A stretch of 64,000 nucleotides of DNA from Paenibacillus sp. FSL H8-0332 (GTDB taxonomy: Bacteria > Bacillota > Bacilli > Paenibacillales > Paenibacillaceae). Of this stretch, positions 26,120 to 34,806 are shown one piece after another. The stretch lies in the NCBI RefSeq assembly GCF_037963835.1, contig NZ_CP150145.1:6696001-6760000 (forward strand). Direction: 5' to 3'. The notes beneath the pieces were generated by a model. That model had not been told where the DNA came from, did no database searches, and was given only the letters and a program-made list of their open reading frames with translations. Position 1 is the first letter of the stretch, and each line of letters begins with the position of its first letter. The position numbers and the translations under genes were made by a program.

Positions 26120-27808
26120 ATGGATTGGGAACTTGTATTAACGGTCCGCGACGCACTGAAGCGGCCGCTGTTCGCAGAAGCTGAGCTGATCGGGGGAAGA
26201 AACGGCCTGAACCGGGCAGTCCGCTGGGTGCATGTACTGGAGAGCGCGAGCCTGGAGAGTCTGATTCACGGGGAAGAGATGATTCTGACCACCGGAATGA
26301 GCGCAAGCACAGATCTGGGTGCTGCCCTGTCTTTCATGCAGAATCTGATCGATAAGAACGCCGCCTGCCTGTGCATTGAGCTGGGAGCCTACTTCAGTAC
26401 CATTCCGCAGGAGATGACCGATCTGGCGAACCTGCATGATTTTCCGCTGATCCAATTCACCCGCACTGTACGATTCGTCGACATTACACTCGATCTGCAT
26501 TCCCTCATCATCAACCGCCACCACCGGATGCTGCAAGAGCTGGAGAGCATCTCCCGCGAATTCCACCGGCTGACCCTAACCTCCCAGGGAACCCTTAAGG
26601 TCCTGCAATTGTTATGTAAAAGCACCCGCACACAGATTCTCTATATGCAGCTGCAAGGCAAACCTCTCTTCTTCCCGGCCCTGGCGCCCGAGGAGCAGCG
26701 CCCGCTGCTGGGCTTCTTCGAGACCTTCAGCGAAGAGATGGAGGGAGCAGCGCCGGAGGCCGCCCCCTATATCTGCGAATACGGCCACAAGACCATCGCC
26801 GTGAAGCCCGTTGGGGCCTTGGACCAGACCTGGGCCTATATCCTGATGGTCTGTAATCACAAGCCGCAGGAATTCGACTGTCTGCTGCTCGATTCAGCCT
26901 CTTTATCCATCGCACAGGAGCTGCTGCGCACGCGGTACATGGAGGAACGGAAGCTGTTCTCGGAGAATCTGTGGGTGGAGGAGCTGGTCGGGGGACGCAG
27001 CCAGGACGACAACCGGCTCAAGGGGCTGGTCGGCCCGGACTTCAACCTGGTCAACGAGCTGCCCTACCGGGTCTGCCTGATCGAGATCGAGAATCCCCGG
27101 GATGTCAAATGGAACAGCTCGGAGAATGACTGGGAATCCATCACCTTCCATCTCTCACTCATCCTGCGCTCCATCTTCGAGAAGTACTCCCTCCGGCCGC
27201 TGATCACCCTGAAGAACAACCGGCTGACCGTCATTGCCCTGGATATCCAGTCCAAGCTGCCTGGCAAGCTGCGCCTGCAGCAGGCGCTTGATTCCCTGCA
27301 GCTTATCCGCGCGGACGAGAAGCTGAAGGACCTGCAGCTCGTCATCGGAGTCAGCAAGTCCCACCGGGGCCTGAAGCATGCTCATGCCGGTTATCAGGAA
27401 GCCATACAAGCGCTGTCCCTTTATTCCTGTTACCAGAAGCCGGTCCTCATGTATGAGGAGTTAGGCGTCTTCCAGCTGCTGCTGAGCCTGAACGACGGCA
27501 AGACGCTAGAGAATTTCATCAGCAGCTATATCGGCCCGCTGATTGACCATGATGAGTTGAAGGGCAGCGAGCTGCTGCTGACGCTGCGCGTCTACCTCGA
27601 TCATGACGGGTCGAAGCAGATCGCCGCCCGCAGCCTCTTCATCGTCAGGCAATCCCTCTACTACCGGCTGGACAAAATCACCGAGCTGCTCGGCGAGGAC
27701 TTCATGCTCCCGGAGAACCGGATCTCCATTCAGGTCGCCCTGCGCGCCTACCAGTTCCTCTACCCGGAGAAATTCACTCTGCCCAGCTCCCGTTCAGCAC
27801 AGCTGTGA
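26120..27808 (+). CDS. PucR-family transcriptional regulator
   Basis: 562 residues. N-terminal PucR purine-catabolism-type sensor domain (~8-125; LVLTVRDALKRPLF, EMILTTGMS), a central CdaR/GGDEF-like domain (~290-410; PYRVCLIEIE, LQLVIGVSKSHRG) and a C-terminal PucR helix-turn-helix (~490-550; LTLRVYLDHDGSKQIAARSLFI, then QSLYYRLDKITELLG). Divergent from preT, so it is the likely activator or repressor of pyrimidine catabolism. ATG 26120 has GAGGGGGATGCTT before it; ATG 26114 is too close to the ribosome site. Its 3' end overlaps the convergent aminotransferase by 35 nt. Confidence 0.92.
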   Translation: MDWELVLTVRDALKRPLFAEAELIGGRNGLNRAVRWVHVLESASLESLIHGEEMILTTGMSASTDLGAALSFMQNLIDKNAACLCIELGAYFSTIPQEMTDLANLHDFPLIQFTRTVRFVDITLDLHSLIINRHHRMLQELESISREFHRLTLTSQGTLKVLQLLCKSTRTQILYMQLQGKPLFFPALAPEEQRPLLGFFETFSEEMEGAAPEAAPYICEYGHKTIAVKPVGALDQTWAYILMVCNHKPQEFDCLLLDSASLSIAQELLRTRYMEERKLFSENLWVEELVGGRSQDDNRLKGLVGPDFNLVNELPYRVCLIEIENPRDVKWNSSENDWESITFHLSLILRSIFEKYSLRPLITLKNNRLTVIALDIQSKLPGKLRLQQALDSLQLIRADEKLKDLQLVIGVSKSHRGLKHAHAGYQEAIQALSLYSCYQKPVLMYEELGVFQLLLSLNDGKTLENFISSYIGPLIDHDELKGSELLLTLRVYLDHDGSKQIAARSLFIVRQSLYYRLDKITELLGEDFMLPENRISIQVALRAYQFLYPEKFTLPSSRSAQL

Positions 27809-29141
27809 AGGTATCGATGATGAACTGCACATCCTCATCGGCCGAGGATAACGGCGGAGCGAAGGTGAGCACATTATTGAAGCCCGCCACCGTATCGCCG
27901 TTCTTGCCGATGATCAGCCCCTTGGCTTTGCAGTCCGCAATAATCCCCTTGACCACACTTAGCTCAGCAGGCACCCTGGTGGCCTTATCCGCCACCAGCT
28001 CAATCCCAAGGACCAGCCCGAAGCTGCGGATATCGCCAACCAGCTTATGCTCCAAAAGCCCGGCGAACCCGTCCGCCAGCCTGCGGCCCAGAATTCCGGC
28101 ACGCTCCACCAGCTGTTCCTGCTCCAGAATCTCCAGGTTGCGCAGGGCAAGCGCACAGGCAGCCGGATTGCCGCCGAAGGTGTTCACATGCCGGAAGTGC
28201 CCGTAGTCATCGCTGTTATCCTTGAAGGCCTCATAGATCTCCTTGCGCACAGCGGTAGCCGATAACGGCAGATAGCCGCTCGTCAGCCCCTTCGCCATCG
28301 TGACAATATCGGGCTTGATTCCGAAATTGTGGTGTCCGAACTTGCGGCCGGACCGCCCGAAGCCGCAGATCACCTCGTCGATAATCAGCAATACGCCGTG
28401 GGTCCGGCAGATCTCCTGCACCCGGTCCATATAGACCTGATGCGGCACAATCACGCCCCCGCCGGTAATGACCGGCTCCATAATCACCGCCGCTACCGAC
28501 GCTACGCCTTCCCAGACGATCATATCCTCAATCGCCTGCGCACACTGGAGGTTGAACGCTTCTTCGGTCATGCCAGCCGGACGGCGGTAGCTGTCCGGCG
28601 GTGCTACATGCAGGAACCCGCCGCCCAGCGGCTCGTACTTGTACTTGCGCTGCGCCTGCCCGGTCGCCGCCAGGGCGCCCAGCGAGCTTCCGTGGTAGCC
28701 CCGGTAGCGGGCAATGAATTTATGGCGGTCAGGCTGGCCGGTCTGCTGCTGGTACTGGCGGGCGATTTTGAAGGCTGCTTCGTTCGCTTCCGAGCCGCTG
28801 TTGGAGAAGAAGATGACATACTCATCCTCCAGCCATTCATTCAGCTTCTCGGCCAGCGCGATGGCCGGCATATGGCTCTGCGTCAGCGGGAAATACGGCA
28901 GGCTCAGCAGTTGGTTGTACGCCGCCTCCGCCAGCTCCTTGCGCCCGTACCCCACATTCACACACCACAGGCCGGACATGCCGTCCAGGAATTTATTGCC
29001 GTCGATATCGGTAACCCACGAGCCGCTGGCGGAAGCTGCAATCATCGGCGGATGCTGCTCACTGTAAGGGGTCATATTATGCCACAAATACCGCTGGTCC
29101 TTTTTAACCGCCAGCTCGCTTTCTTTGCCCAGACTCTGCAC
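27774..29141 (-). CDS. Class III omega-aminotransferase (beta-alanine type)
   Basis: 455 residues, PLP enzyme of the beta-alanine/omega-amino acid:pyruvate group. Markers: FSNSGSEANEAAFKIAR (cofactor phosphate), IDEVICGFGRSGRKFGH (Asp to PLP nitrogen) and the Schiff-base Lys in TMAKGLTSGYLPLSA. In context it would convert beta-alanine (or beta-aminoisobutyrate) from uracil/thymine to the semialdehyde. The start is GTG 29141 with GGAGGAGAATGTGCC upstream; the nearby ATG is out of frame. It follows the semialdehyde dehydrogenase gene by 30 nt. Confidence 0.92.
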   Translation of the reverse strand: MQSLGKESELAVKKDQRYLWHNMTPYSEQHPPMIAASASGSWVTDIDGNKFLDGMSGLWCVNVGYGRKELAEAAYNQLLSLPYFPLTQSHMPAIALAEKLNEWLEDEYVIFFSNSGSEANEAAFKIARQYQQQTGQPDRHKFIARYRGYHGSSLGALAATGQAQRKYKYEPLGGGFLHVAPPDSYRRPAGMTEEAFNLQCAQAIEDMIVWEGVASVAAVIMEPVITGGGVIVPHQVYMDRVQEICRTHGVLLIIDEVICGFGRSGRKFGHHNFGIKPDIVTMAKGLTSGYLPLSATAVRKEIYEAFKDNSDDYGHFRHVNTFGGNPAACALALRNLEILEQEQLVERAGILGRRLADGFAGLLEHKLVGDIRSFGLVLGIELVADKATRVPAELSVVKGIIADCKAKGLIIGKNGDTVAGFNNVLTFAPPLSSADEDVQFIIDTFTAVLNGSWAE

Positions 29142-29171
29142 GGCACATTCTCCTCCTTGGCTATCCTTCTT

Positions 29172-30635
29172 TTAGTAACGCGCGGTAATCATTTTCTTGC
29201 GGGTGTAGAATTCCACACCGTCACGGCCGTTCGCATGCAGATCTCCATAGAACGATTTCTTGTATCCTGAGAAAGGGAAGAATGCCATAGGTGCCGGTAC
29301 ACCCAGATTGACGCCCAGCATCCCGGCATCGATCTCCTCGCGGAATTCGCGGACCGCCCTGGCACTGTCAGTATAGATGCAGGCCCCATTGGCAAAAGAG
29401 GATTGATTCGTCACCGCTATCGCCTCCGCCAGATCCTTCACCCGCACCACTGACAGCAGCGGCGCGAAGATCTCGTCACGCCAGATCTTCATACCCGGCT
29501 GCACATGATCGAAGATCGTCGGGCCGAGGAAATAGCCGCGGCCCGCGGCCGCAGCATCCTTCCGGCCATCCCGCACCAGCACCGCCTTCTCGGCAAGCCC
29601 AGCTTCAATGTAATCGATCGTCCGGTCTTTGTTCGCCTGCCGGATGACCGGGCCGAGGAACACGCCCTCCTCCTTGCCGTTCCCGATCCTCAACCCGTCC
29701 GCGGCCTCTGCGATCCGGTTCACCAGCTCATCGGCAATATCCTCCTGCACCACAACCACAGCGCAGGCCATGCACCGTTCGCCCGCGGAGCCGAAGGCCG
29801 CGGATAGAATATTCTTCACCGCATGGTCCAGATCGGCATCCTTCAGCACAATCGAATGATTCTTCGCGCCGGCCAGCGCCTGCACCCGCTTGCCGTGCGC
29901 AGTCCCCTGCTTATAGACATATTCCGCCACCGGCTGTGAGCCGACGAAGGAGACCGCCTTCACCTCCTCATGCGCCAGCAGGCCGTCCACCACCTCATGT
30001 GCCCCGTGTACCACATTCAGCACCCCCGGCGGGAAGCCCGCTTCTGCGAACAGCCCGGCCAGCCGGTTCACCAGCAGCGGTGTCCGCTCGGAGGGCTTCA
30101 GCACAAAGGTATTGCCGCAGGCTATCGCCAGCGGGAACATCCAGCAGGGCACCATCATCGGGAAGTTGAACGGCGCAATGCCGCCCACAACGCCCAGGGG
30201 ATAACGGTACAAGCCGGACTCTACGCCTGTCGCGATATCCGGCAGCTGGCTGCCCATCATCAGCGTGGGAGCACCGGCGGCGAATTCCACGCATTCGATG
30301 CCGCGCTGCACCTCGCCCAGCGCTTCCTCCAGGCTTTTGCCGTTCTCCAGCGTAATCAGCTCGGCTAGTTCCCTGCTGTGCTGTACCAGCAGCTGCTGGT
30401 ACTGGAAGAAATAGCGGGCCCGGCGTGGGACGGCCACTCTTTTCCACGCGGAATAAGCTCTGGAAGCTGCCCGCACGGCTGCATCCAGCTCCGCACGGCT
30501 GGAGATCGGCACATAGGCAATCACTTCACCTGTCGCCGGGTCGAACACTTCCTCCTGCCGCCCGGATGAGGACTCCACCCAAGCTCCGTTCACATAGTTC
30601 ATCACTTTACCGGCCTGACCCGTGAGCAGTGTCAT
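29172..30635 (-). CDS. mmsA: CoA-acylating methylmalonate-semialdehyde dehydrogenase
   Basis: 487 residues, aldehyde dehydrogenase family, MmsA/IolA branch. Catalytic Cys in GSAGERCMACAVV; PFNFPMMVPCWMFPLAIACGN is characteristic of the branch. It turns malonate or methylmalonate semialdehyde into acetyl- or propionyl-CoA, the last step after the aminotransferase downstream. ATG 30635 follows AGAGGTGCAGACG; GTG 30644 is too near the ribosome site. About 100 nt separate it from the ABC importer's binding protein, with a small hairpin (GACCGCC/GGCGGCC near 30680-30700) that may modulate expression. Confidence 0.93.
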   Translation of the reverse strand: MTLLTGQAGKVMNYVNGAWVESSSGRQEEVFDPATGEVIAYVPISSRAELDAAVRAASRAYSAWKRVAVPRRARYFFQYQQLLVQHSRELAELITLENGKSLEEALGEVQRGIECVEFAAGAPTLMMGSQLPDIATGVESGLYRYPLGVVGGIAPFNFPMMVPCWMFPLAIACGNTFVLKPSERTPLLVNRLAGLFAEAGFPPGVLNVVHGAHEVVDGLLAHEEVKAVSFVGSQPVAEYVYKQGTAHGKRVQALAGAKNHSIVLKDADLDHAVKNILSAAFGSAGERCMACAVVVVQEDIADELVNRIAEAADGLRIGNGKEEGVFLGPVIRQANKDRTIDYIEAGLAEKAVLVRDGRKDAAAAGRGYFLGPTIFDHVQPGMKIWRDEIFAPLLSVVRVKDLAEAIAVTNQSSFANGACIYTDSARAVREFREEIDAGMLGVNLGVPAPMAFFPFSGYKKSFYGDLHANGRDGVEFYTRKKMITARY

Positions 30636-30735
30636 CGTCTGCACCTCTTTTCCTGTGTTCGTCCGCTACCCTAGAAGAGATGACCGCCTTACCAGGCGGC
30701 CATCCGCTGCAGCTATGAAGGAATCCTGTTACCTG

Positions 30736-31845
30736 TTATTTTGCCGCCATCTCCACAATCTCGTTCGTGTAGGCCCCCTCCACCTTGGAAGCCGTCTTAA
30801 TGACCCCGAATTTCAGCGCGATATCGGCGGTCTGCTGGAAAGCGGCAGCATCCGTATAGCCCAGCTTGGCAGCATCGAAGCCCTCCGGCTGGATCAGCTT
30901 GGCAACCTCCGTCATCATCGTCAGCTGATGCTCCCGGGTCGTGCTGCCCGCTTCGGCAAGCTTCATCACACTGTCCACAGCCGCTTCGGGATCAGCAATC
31001 GCATCCGCCCAGCCCTTCAGGGAAGCACGGACGAACTTGGCCGCCGTCTCCTTGTTGCCCTCCAGCCATTCCTTATTGGCGAACAGATTGTCTTCGAGCA
31101 TCGCCACACCTTCGTCATTCATATCAATGACACTCAGGTCCTCTGCCTTAATGCCCGACTCCAGCACCACCTGGTATTCGTTATAGGTCATGGCCGAGGC
31201 CGCATCCAGCTCACCGCCGAGGAACTGATCCATCGTGAACCCCTGCTTGGTGAAGTTCAGATCCTTGCCTGAATCCAGCTTGTATTTATCAAAAAGCGCC
31301 AGAATCTCAAACTCATTGCCGCCCATCCAGTTGCCCACCTTCTTCCCCTTCAGCTCACCAGGTGTAGTGATGCCCGCCTCCTTCTTGGATACCAGCACCA
31401 GCCCGCTCTTCTGGAAAATCTGGGCGATCTGCACCAGCGGCATCTCCTGCTCCTGGCTGGTCAGCAGGCTCGCCACCCAGTCCACCCCGATATCGGCCGA
31501 ACCGCCGGCCACCTGCTGCTCAGGCACGATATCCGGCCCGCCCGGCAGAATCTCGACCTTCAGGCCCTCTGCCGCATAATACCCTTTGTCCTGCGCCAGG
31601 AAGTACCCTGCGAACTGGGCCTGCGGCACCCATTTGAGCTGCAGCTTCACGGTGACCGCCTCAGCCGCCGGTTCTGTGGTTGCCGCCGCTTCCGGCGAAG
31701 CTGCCGCCGCATTCCCCGCAGTCGCTTCTGCTGCGGAGGGACTGGCGTTGTTGTTGCCGCCGCAGCCCGCAAGCAGAGAGATCAGCATTAGAACCGCAGC
31801 AAGCCATAACCCGCCACGATATTTGCCCTGTTTACCCTTCATCAT
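30736..31845 (-). CDS. ABC importer substrate-binding lipoprotein (NMT1/THI5-like)
   Basis: 369 residues. Lipoprotein signal with lipobox LLAGC followed by a Gly/Asn/Ala-rich linker, then an NMT1/THI5-like binding domain (KLQLKWVPQAQFAGYFLAQDKGYYAAEGL, GGSADIGVDW). Members bind pyrimidine-related compounds such as hydroxymethylpyrimidine, riboflavin precursors or other small ligands. Placement in a pyrimidine-catabolic cluster suggests a pyrimidine or its derivative. ATG 31845 follows GGGGGAGTTGCT. Last gene of the ATPase-permease-permease-binding protein operon. Confidence 0.9.
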   Translation of the reverse strand: MMKGKQGKYRGGLWLAAVLMLISLLAGCGGNNNASPSAAEATAGNAAAASPEAAATTEPAAEAVTVKLQLKWVPQAQFAGYFLAQDKGYYAAEGLKVEILPGGPDIVPEQQVAGGSADIGVDWVASLLTSQEQEMPLVQIAQIFQKSGLVLVSKKEAGITTPGELKGKKVGNWMGGNEFEILALFDKYKLDSGKDLNFTKQGFTMDQFLGGELDAASAMTYNEYQVVLESGIKAEDLSVIDMNDEGVAMLEDNLFANKEWLEGNKETAAKFVRASLKGWADAIADPEAAVDSVMKLAEAGSTTREHQLTMMTEVAKLIQPEGFDAAKLGYTDAAAFQQTADIALKFGVIKTASKVEGAYTNEIVEMAAK

Positions 31846-32003
31846 AGCAACTCCCCCTACCAATCATTTTTTTGTAAGACGGCTTGATACAGCATGATTG
31901 CGCTCTTGTTGCTATATGCATACGGCTTGTGCCTGGCAGCTTCTCTATCTCCCGCGAGGGTACAAACCGGATGTAACAGTTCCAGGGTTGCGGGTATTAC
32001 ACA

Positions 32004-32858
32004 CTACGTACGCCGGGAAGGGTGCCACTTGATAAATACCTTTTCCAGCCGCTCCACGACCAGGTAAAAGATTACTCCGGCAATCGCGGCAAGCACGATG
32101 CAGGCCCAGCCCAGCGGCATCTTCGCCACCTTGATCGAATTCGAGAGCAGATAACCCAGCCCCCGCGAGGAGAAGAAGAATTCCCCGACAATCGCCCCGA
32201 TCATGCTGGCGGTAGCGTTGATCTTCAAGGCGGTGAATACATAAGGCAGACTGTTCTGAATCCGCAGATGGCGGAATACCGCCCGTTTGCCTGCCGCATA
32301 GGAATGCATCAGGTCCAGCGCCAGCGGGTCCACAGCGGCCATGCCCTTGTAGGCATTGATCGCCATCGCAGCCATCGTGGTCGCGGTCACAATTGCCGCC
32401 CGCGAGCCGATGCCGTCTCCGAACCACAGGTTCATGATAGGGGCAAGCGCCACAATGGGCACGGCATTGAGTGCAGCTACCATCGTGAGGCTGCCGCCGC
32501 CCCAGCGGGGCCAGGCCGTAGCAGCCAAGGCAATCAGGAAGCCGCAGCCGGAGCCGATCAGCATACCAAGAACGGCTTCAGTGAGGGTATACCCGGTGTA
32601 GGAGAGCAGCAGACTGATATTATCCCGCATCGCTTCAGCGATGGCCGAGGGTAGCGGCAGCTGATATTTCTTCAGATCGAAGATGCGGTGAAAGATCTGG
32701 AGCTCCCACAGCAGCAGGAACAAAACTCCGGCAAGCAGCGGCAGCACGAACCCGGGGTTCAGCCATTTCAGGAATTTCCATGGATCTCCACCCTGGTCTG
32801 TATCTGGCGAAATAACGTTGTTAGATGACGGAAATTCGTGGACCGTATTACTTTCCAT
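32004..32858 (-). CDS. ABC importer permease (SsuC/ThiX type), second subunit
   Basis: 284 residues, about six membrane segments. The coupling-loop motif is NAYKGMAAVDPLALDLMHSYAAGKRAVFRHLRI, close to the EAA loop of taurine/sulfonate/pyrimidine-type importers. Its ATG (32856-32858) shares a base with the TAA stop of the first permease (TAATG), and AAGGGGGCAGCC is the ribosome site; a longer frame upstream overlaps the first permease and is not used. It probably pairs with the permease at 32858-33670. Confidence 0.9.
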   Translation of the reverse strand: MESNTVHEFPSSNNVISPDTDQGGDPWKFLKWLNPGFVLPLLAGVLFLLLWELQIFHRIFDLKKYQLPLPSAIAEAMRDNISLLLSYTGYTLTEAVLGMLIGSGCGFLIALAATAWPRWGGGSLTMVAALNAVPIVALAPIMNLWFGDGIGSRAAIVTATTMAAMAINAYKGMAAVDPLALDLMHSYAAGKRAVFRHLRIQNSLPYVFTALKINATASMIGAIVGEFFFSSRGLGYLLSNSIKVAKMPLGWACIVLAAIAGVIFYLVVERLEKVFIKWHPSRRT

Positions 32859-33670
32859 TAGCGGCTGCCCCCTTGGGGACGGAATTCCGGCTGCCAGGGG
32901 GCTACCAGACGTTCCACCAGACTCATCAGCCAATAGCTGGCCATACCCAGTAGAGCACCGACCAGTACCGTGGACCAGAACATATACGTATGGGAGGGTC
33001 CGTAATAGAGATTACGGAGCATAATAACCCCGATCCCGCGCTGCGCACCCATCAGTTCAACCAGAATTGCGCCCGTTACAGCCAGCGGCGCTGCAATCTT
33101 CAGCCCGCTGAACAGCCCCGGCAGTGCTGCCGGGAAGCGCAGCTTCCAATATACAGCCCACGGCTTAGCGGCATAAGAGTGCATCAGCTCCAGGGCAGAA
33201 GGGTCCACACTCCGCAGACCGCGCAGCATATTCAGTGCCACCGGGAAGAAGGTGATATAGCCGGAGATGATGATCCTCGACATCTGCTCATCCCGCACAA
33301 TTCCGTATATGATCGGCGCCAGCCCCAGAATCGGAATCATCTGCGAAGCAACGGCATACGGGAAGGCAAGCTGCTCTATCGTCCGGGAGAAGCTCATCAG
33401 CACGGCCAGCAGCACTCCGGAGAGCGCTCCGATCAGGAAGCCCACCCCGGCATTGCCGAAGGTAGCTCCCCCTTCCCGGAGAAGGGTGCCGCTGTACTGC
33501 CACAGGGTGAGCGCCACCTCGTGGACATAAGGCAGCTTGGACTGGGCCAGCGGCGTCTTTGCCACATGCAGCAGCCACCAGGAGACCGCCTCCCACAGCA
33601 CCAGCAGGCCGCAGATCCAGACAAGCAGCGGCAGAGCGCGTCTCTGCATTAATGCACGGTTCAGCTTCAT
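32858..33670 (-). CDS. ABC importer permease (SsuC/ThiX type), first subunit
   Basis: 270 residues, about six membrane segments. EAA-type loop: MLRGLRSVDPSALELMHSYAAKPWAVYWKLRFPAALP. The first segment is ALPLLVWICGLLVLWEAVSWW. ATG 33670 is 2 nt past the ATPase stop with AAGGGGTGTAGGG upstream. Having two different permeases points to a heterodimeric channel, less common for this importer class, where most use one permease. Confidence 0.9.
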   Translation of the reverse strand: MKLNRALMQRRALPLLVWICGLLVLWEAVSWWLLHVAKTPLAQSKLPYVHEVALTLWQYSGTLLREGGATFGNAGVGFLIGALSGVLLAVLMSFSRTIEQLAFPYAVASQMIPILGLAPIIYGIVRDEQMSRIIISGYITFFPVALNMLRGLRSVDPSALELMHSYAAKPWAVYWKLRFPAALPGLFSGLKIAAPLAVTGAILVELMGAQRGIGVIMLRNLYYGPSHTYMFWSTVLVGALLGMASYWLMSLVERLVAPWQPEFRPQGGSR

Positions 33671-33672
33671 CC

Positions 33673-34455
33673 CTACACCCCTTCGAAGCTGTCGCGGATA
33701 CGGGCAATCAGCTCGAAGAACTCCGGACTGTTCCTCATGTCCGCTGTACGCGGACGGGGCAGCGGAATATCAACAACCGCCGAGAGTCTGCCCGGATGCG
33801 GAGACAGGACGAATACCCGGTCCGACAGGAAGATCGATTCGGGAATGCTATGGGTAACGAACACAATCGTGCTCTGCACCTTACTCCAGACGGAGAGCAG
33901 CTCTTCATTCAGCCGCTCGCGCGTGAATTCATCCAGCGCGGAGAACGGTTCATCCATGAGCAGAATTTCCGGCTCCATAGAGAGCGCCCGGGCAATGGCT
34001 ACGCGCTGCTGCATCCCCCCGCTGAGCTGCCAGGGATACTTGTCAGCGAACCCCTGCAAGCCCACGAGATCAAGCAGCTCCAGCGCTTTGTCCTCACGGA
34101 CGGATTTCTTGACGCCCAGCAGCTCCAGCGGCAGCGTAATATTATGCTTGACCTTCCGCCAGTCATACAGCACCGGACTCTGGAACACAATGCCGTATTT
34201 TTGGGCCAGCCGGGCCTCCTTGGCGCTTTTACCTGCCACCATGATATTCCCTGCCGTTGGTGTTATAAGATCTGCCATCAGCCTCAGCAGCGTAGTCTTT
34301 CCGCACCCGGAAGGACCCAGCAGGGAGACGAACTCCCCCTTGGCAATATCGAGACTTACCTGATGCAGGGCCAGCACATCTGCCCTCTCTGTCTGGTAAC
34401 GCATTTCGACCTGCTCCAGCTGTATTTCAGGAATTTTTGCTGCTACTAGTGACAT
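33673..34455 (-). CDS. ABC importer ATP-binding protein (SsuB/ThiZ type)
   Basis: 260 residues. Walker A GPSGCGKTT, Q-loop GIVFQSPVLYDW, signature LSGGMQQR, Walker B ILLMDEPFSALD and switch His in VFVTHSIPES. The nitrate/sulfonate/pyrimidine-type ATPase family fits best. ATG 34455 follows GGAGGGGGACGGGAG. First gene of the importer operon. The upstream region shares palindromic half-sites with the preT/pucR control region, so the same regulator may act on both. Confidence 0.93.
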   Translation of the reverse strand: MSLVAAKIPEIQLEQVEMRYQTERADVLALHQVSLDIAKGEFVSLLGPSGCGKTTLLRLMADLITPTAGNIMVAGKSAKEARLAQKYGIVFQSPVLYDWRKVKHNITLPLELLGVKKSVREDKALELLDLVGLQGFADKYPWQLSGGMQQRVAIARALSMEPEILLMDEPFSALDEFTRERLNEELLSVWSKVQSTIVFVTHSIPESIFLSDRVFVLSPHPGRLSAVVDIPLPRPRTADMRNSPEFFELIARIRDSFEGV

Positions 34456-34806
34456 CTCCCGTCCCCCTCCATCCCTGAATCTATTAAATGTTAATTAACA
34501 TAACATAATTATCGCAATATCTGCACTTATTCTTATATCATGTAGGATTAATTAACATGTTACACGTTGCCCGCGAATCCCACATTAGACAAAGCGTAAC
34601 ATTGAGACTATGAAATTCCGTCACTTTGTCTAGGGAGCCGCTTACAGTGTAAATAATAGAGATGATTGCCGATAAGAATAGTAAGTAACTATAAGTGGAA
34701 ACGGCTTTGCCGTCCTCTCAAGGACGGTACCGTTTACATTTCATTTTGTGTCCAGGAGACTATTCACAATGTCCAATGCTTATCCCAATCCATGGAGGCG
34801 CTCCCC
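34456..34806. promoter_or_regulatory. Divergent control region of the importer operon and the GGDEF gene
   Basis: 351 nt. Palindromes: ATGTTAATTAACAT at 34487-34500 and TAACATGTTA at 34553-34562. A spaced inverted repeat TTAGACAAAG (34584-34593) / CTTTGTCTAG (34624-34633) resembles the TTAGACA palindrome near the PucR gene. The right part is filled by the hairpin repeat at 34695-34735. Confidence 0.6.
34695..34735. repeat. Hairpin repeat, copy A
   Basis: Two nested stems: outer AAACGG (34699-34704) / CCGTTT (34730-34735) and inner CCGTCCT (34710-34716) / AGGACGG (34721-34727), loop CTCA. A related copy lies at 36461-36503 and a 15-nt identical fragment at 21367-21381. It looks like a REP-type interspersed element. 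Confidence 0.7.
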
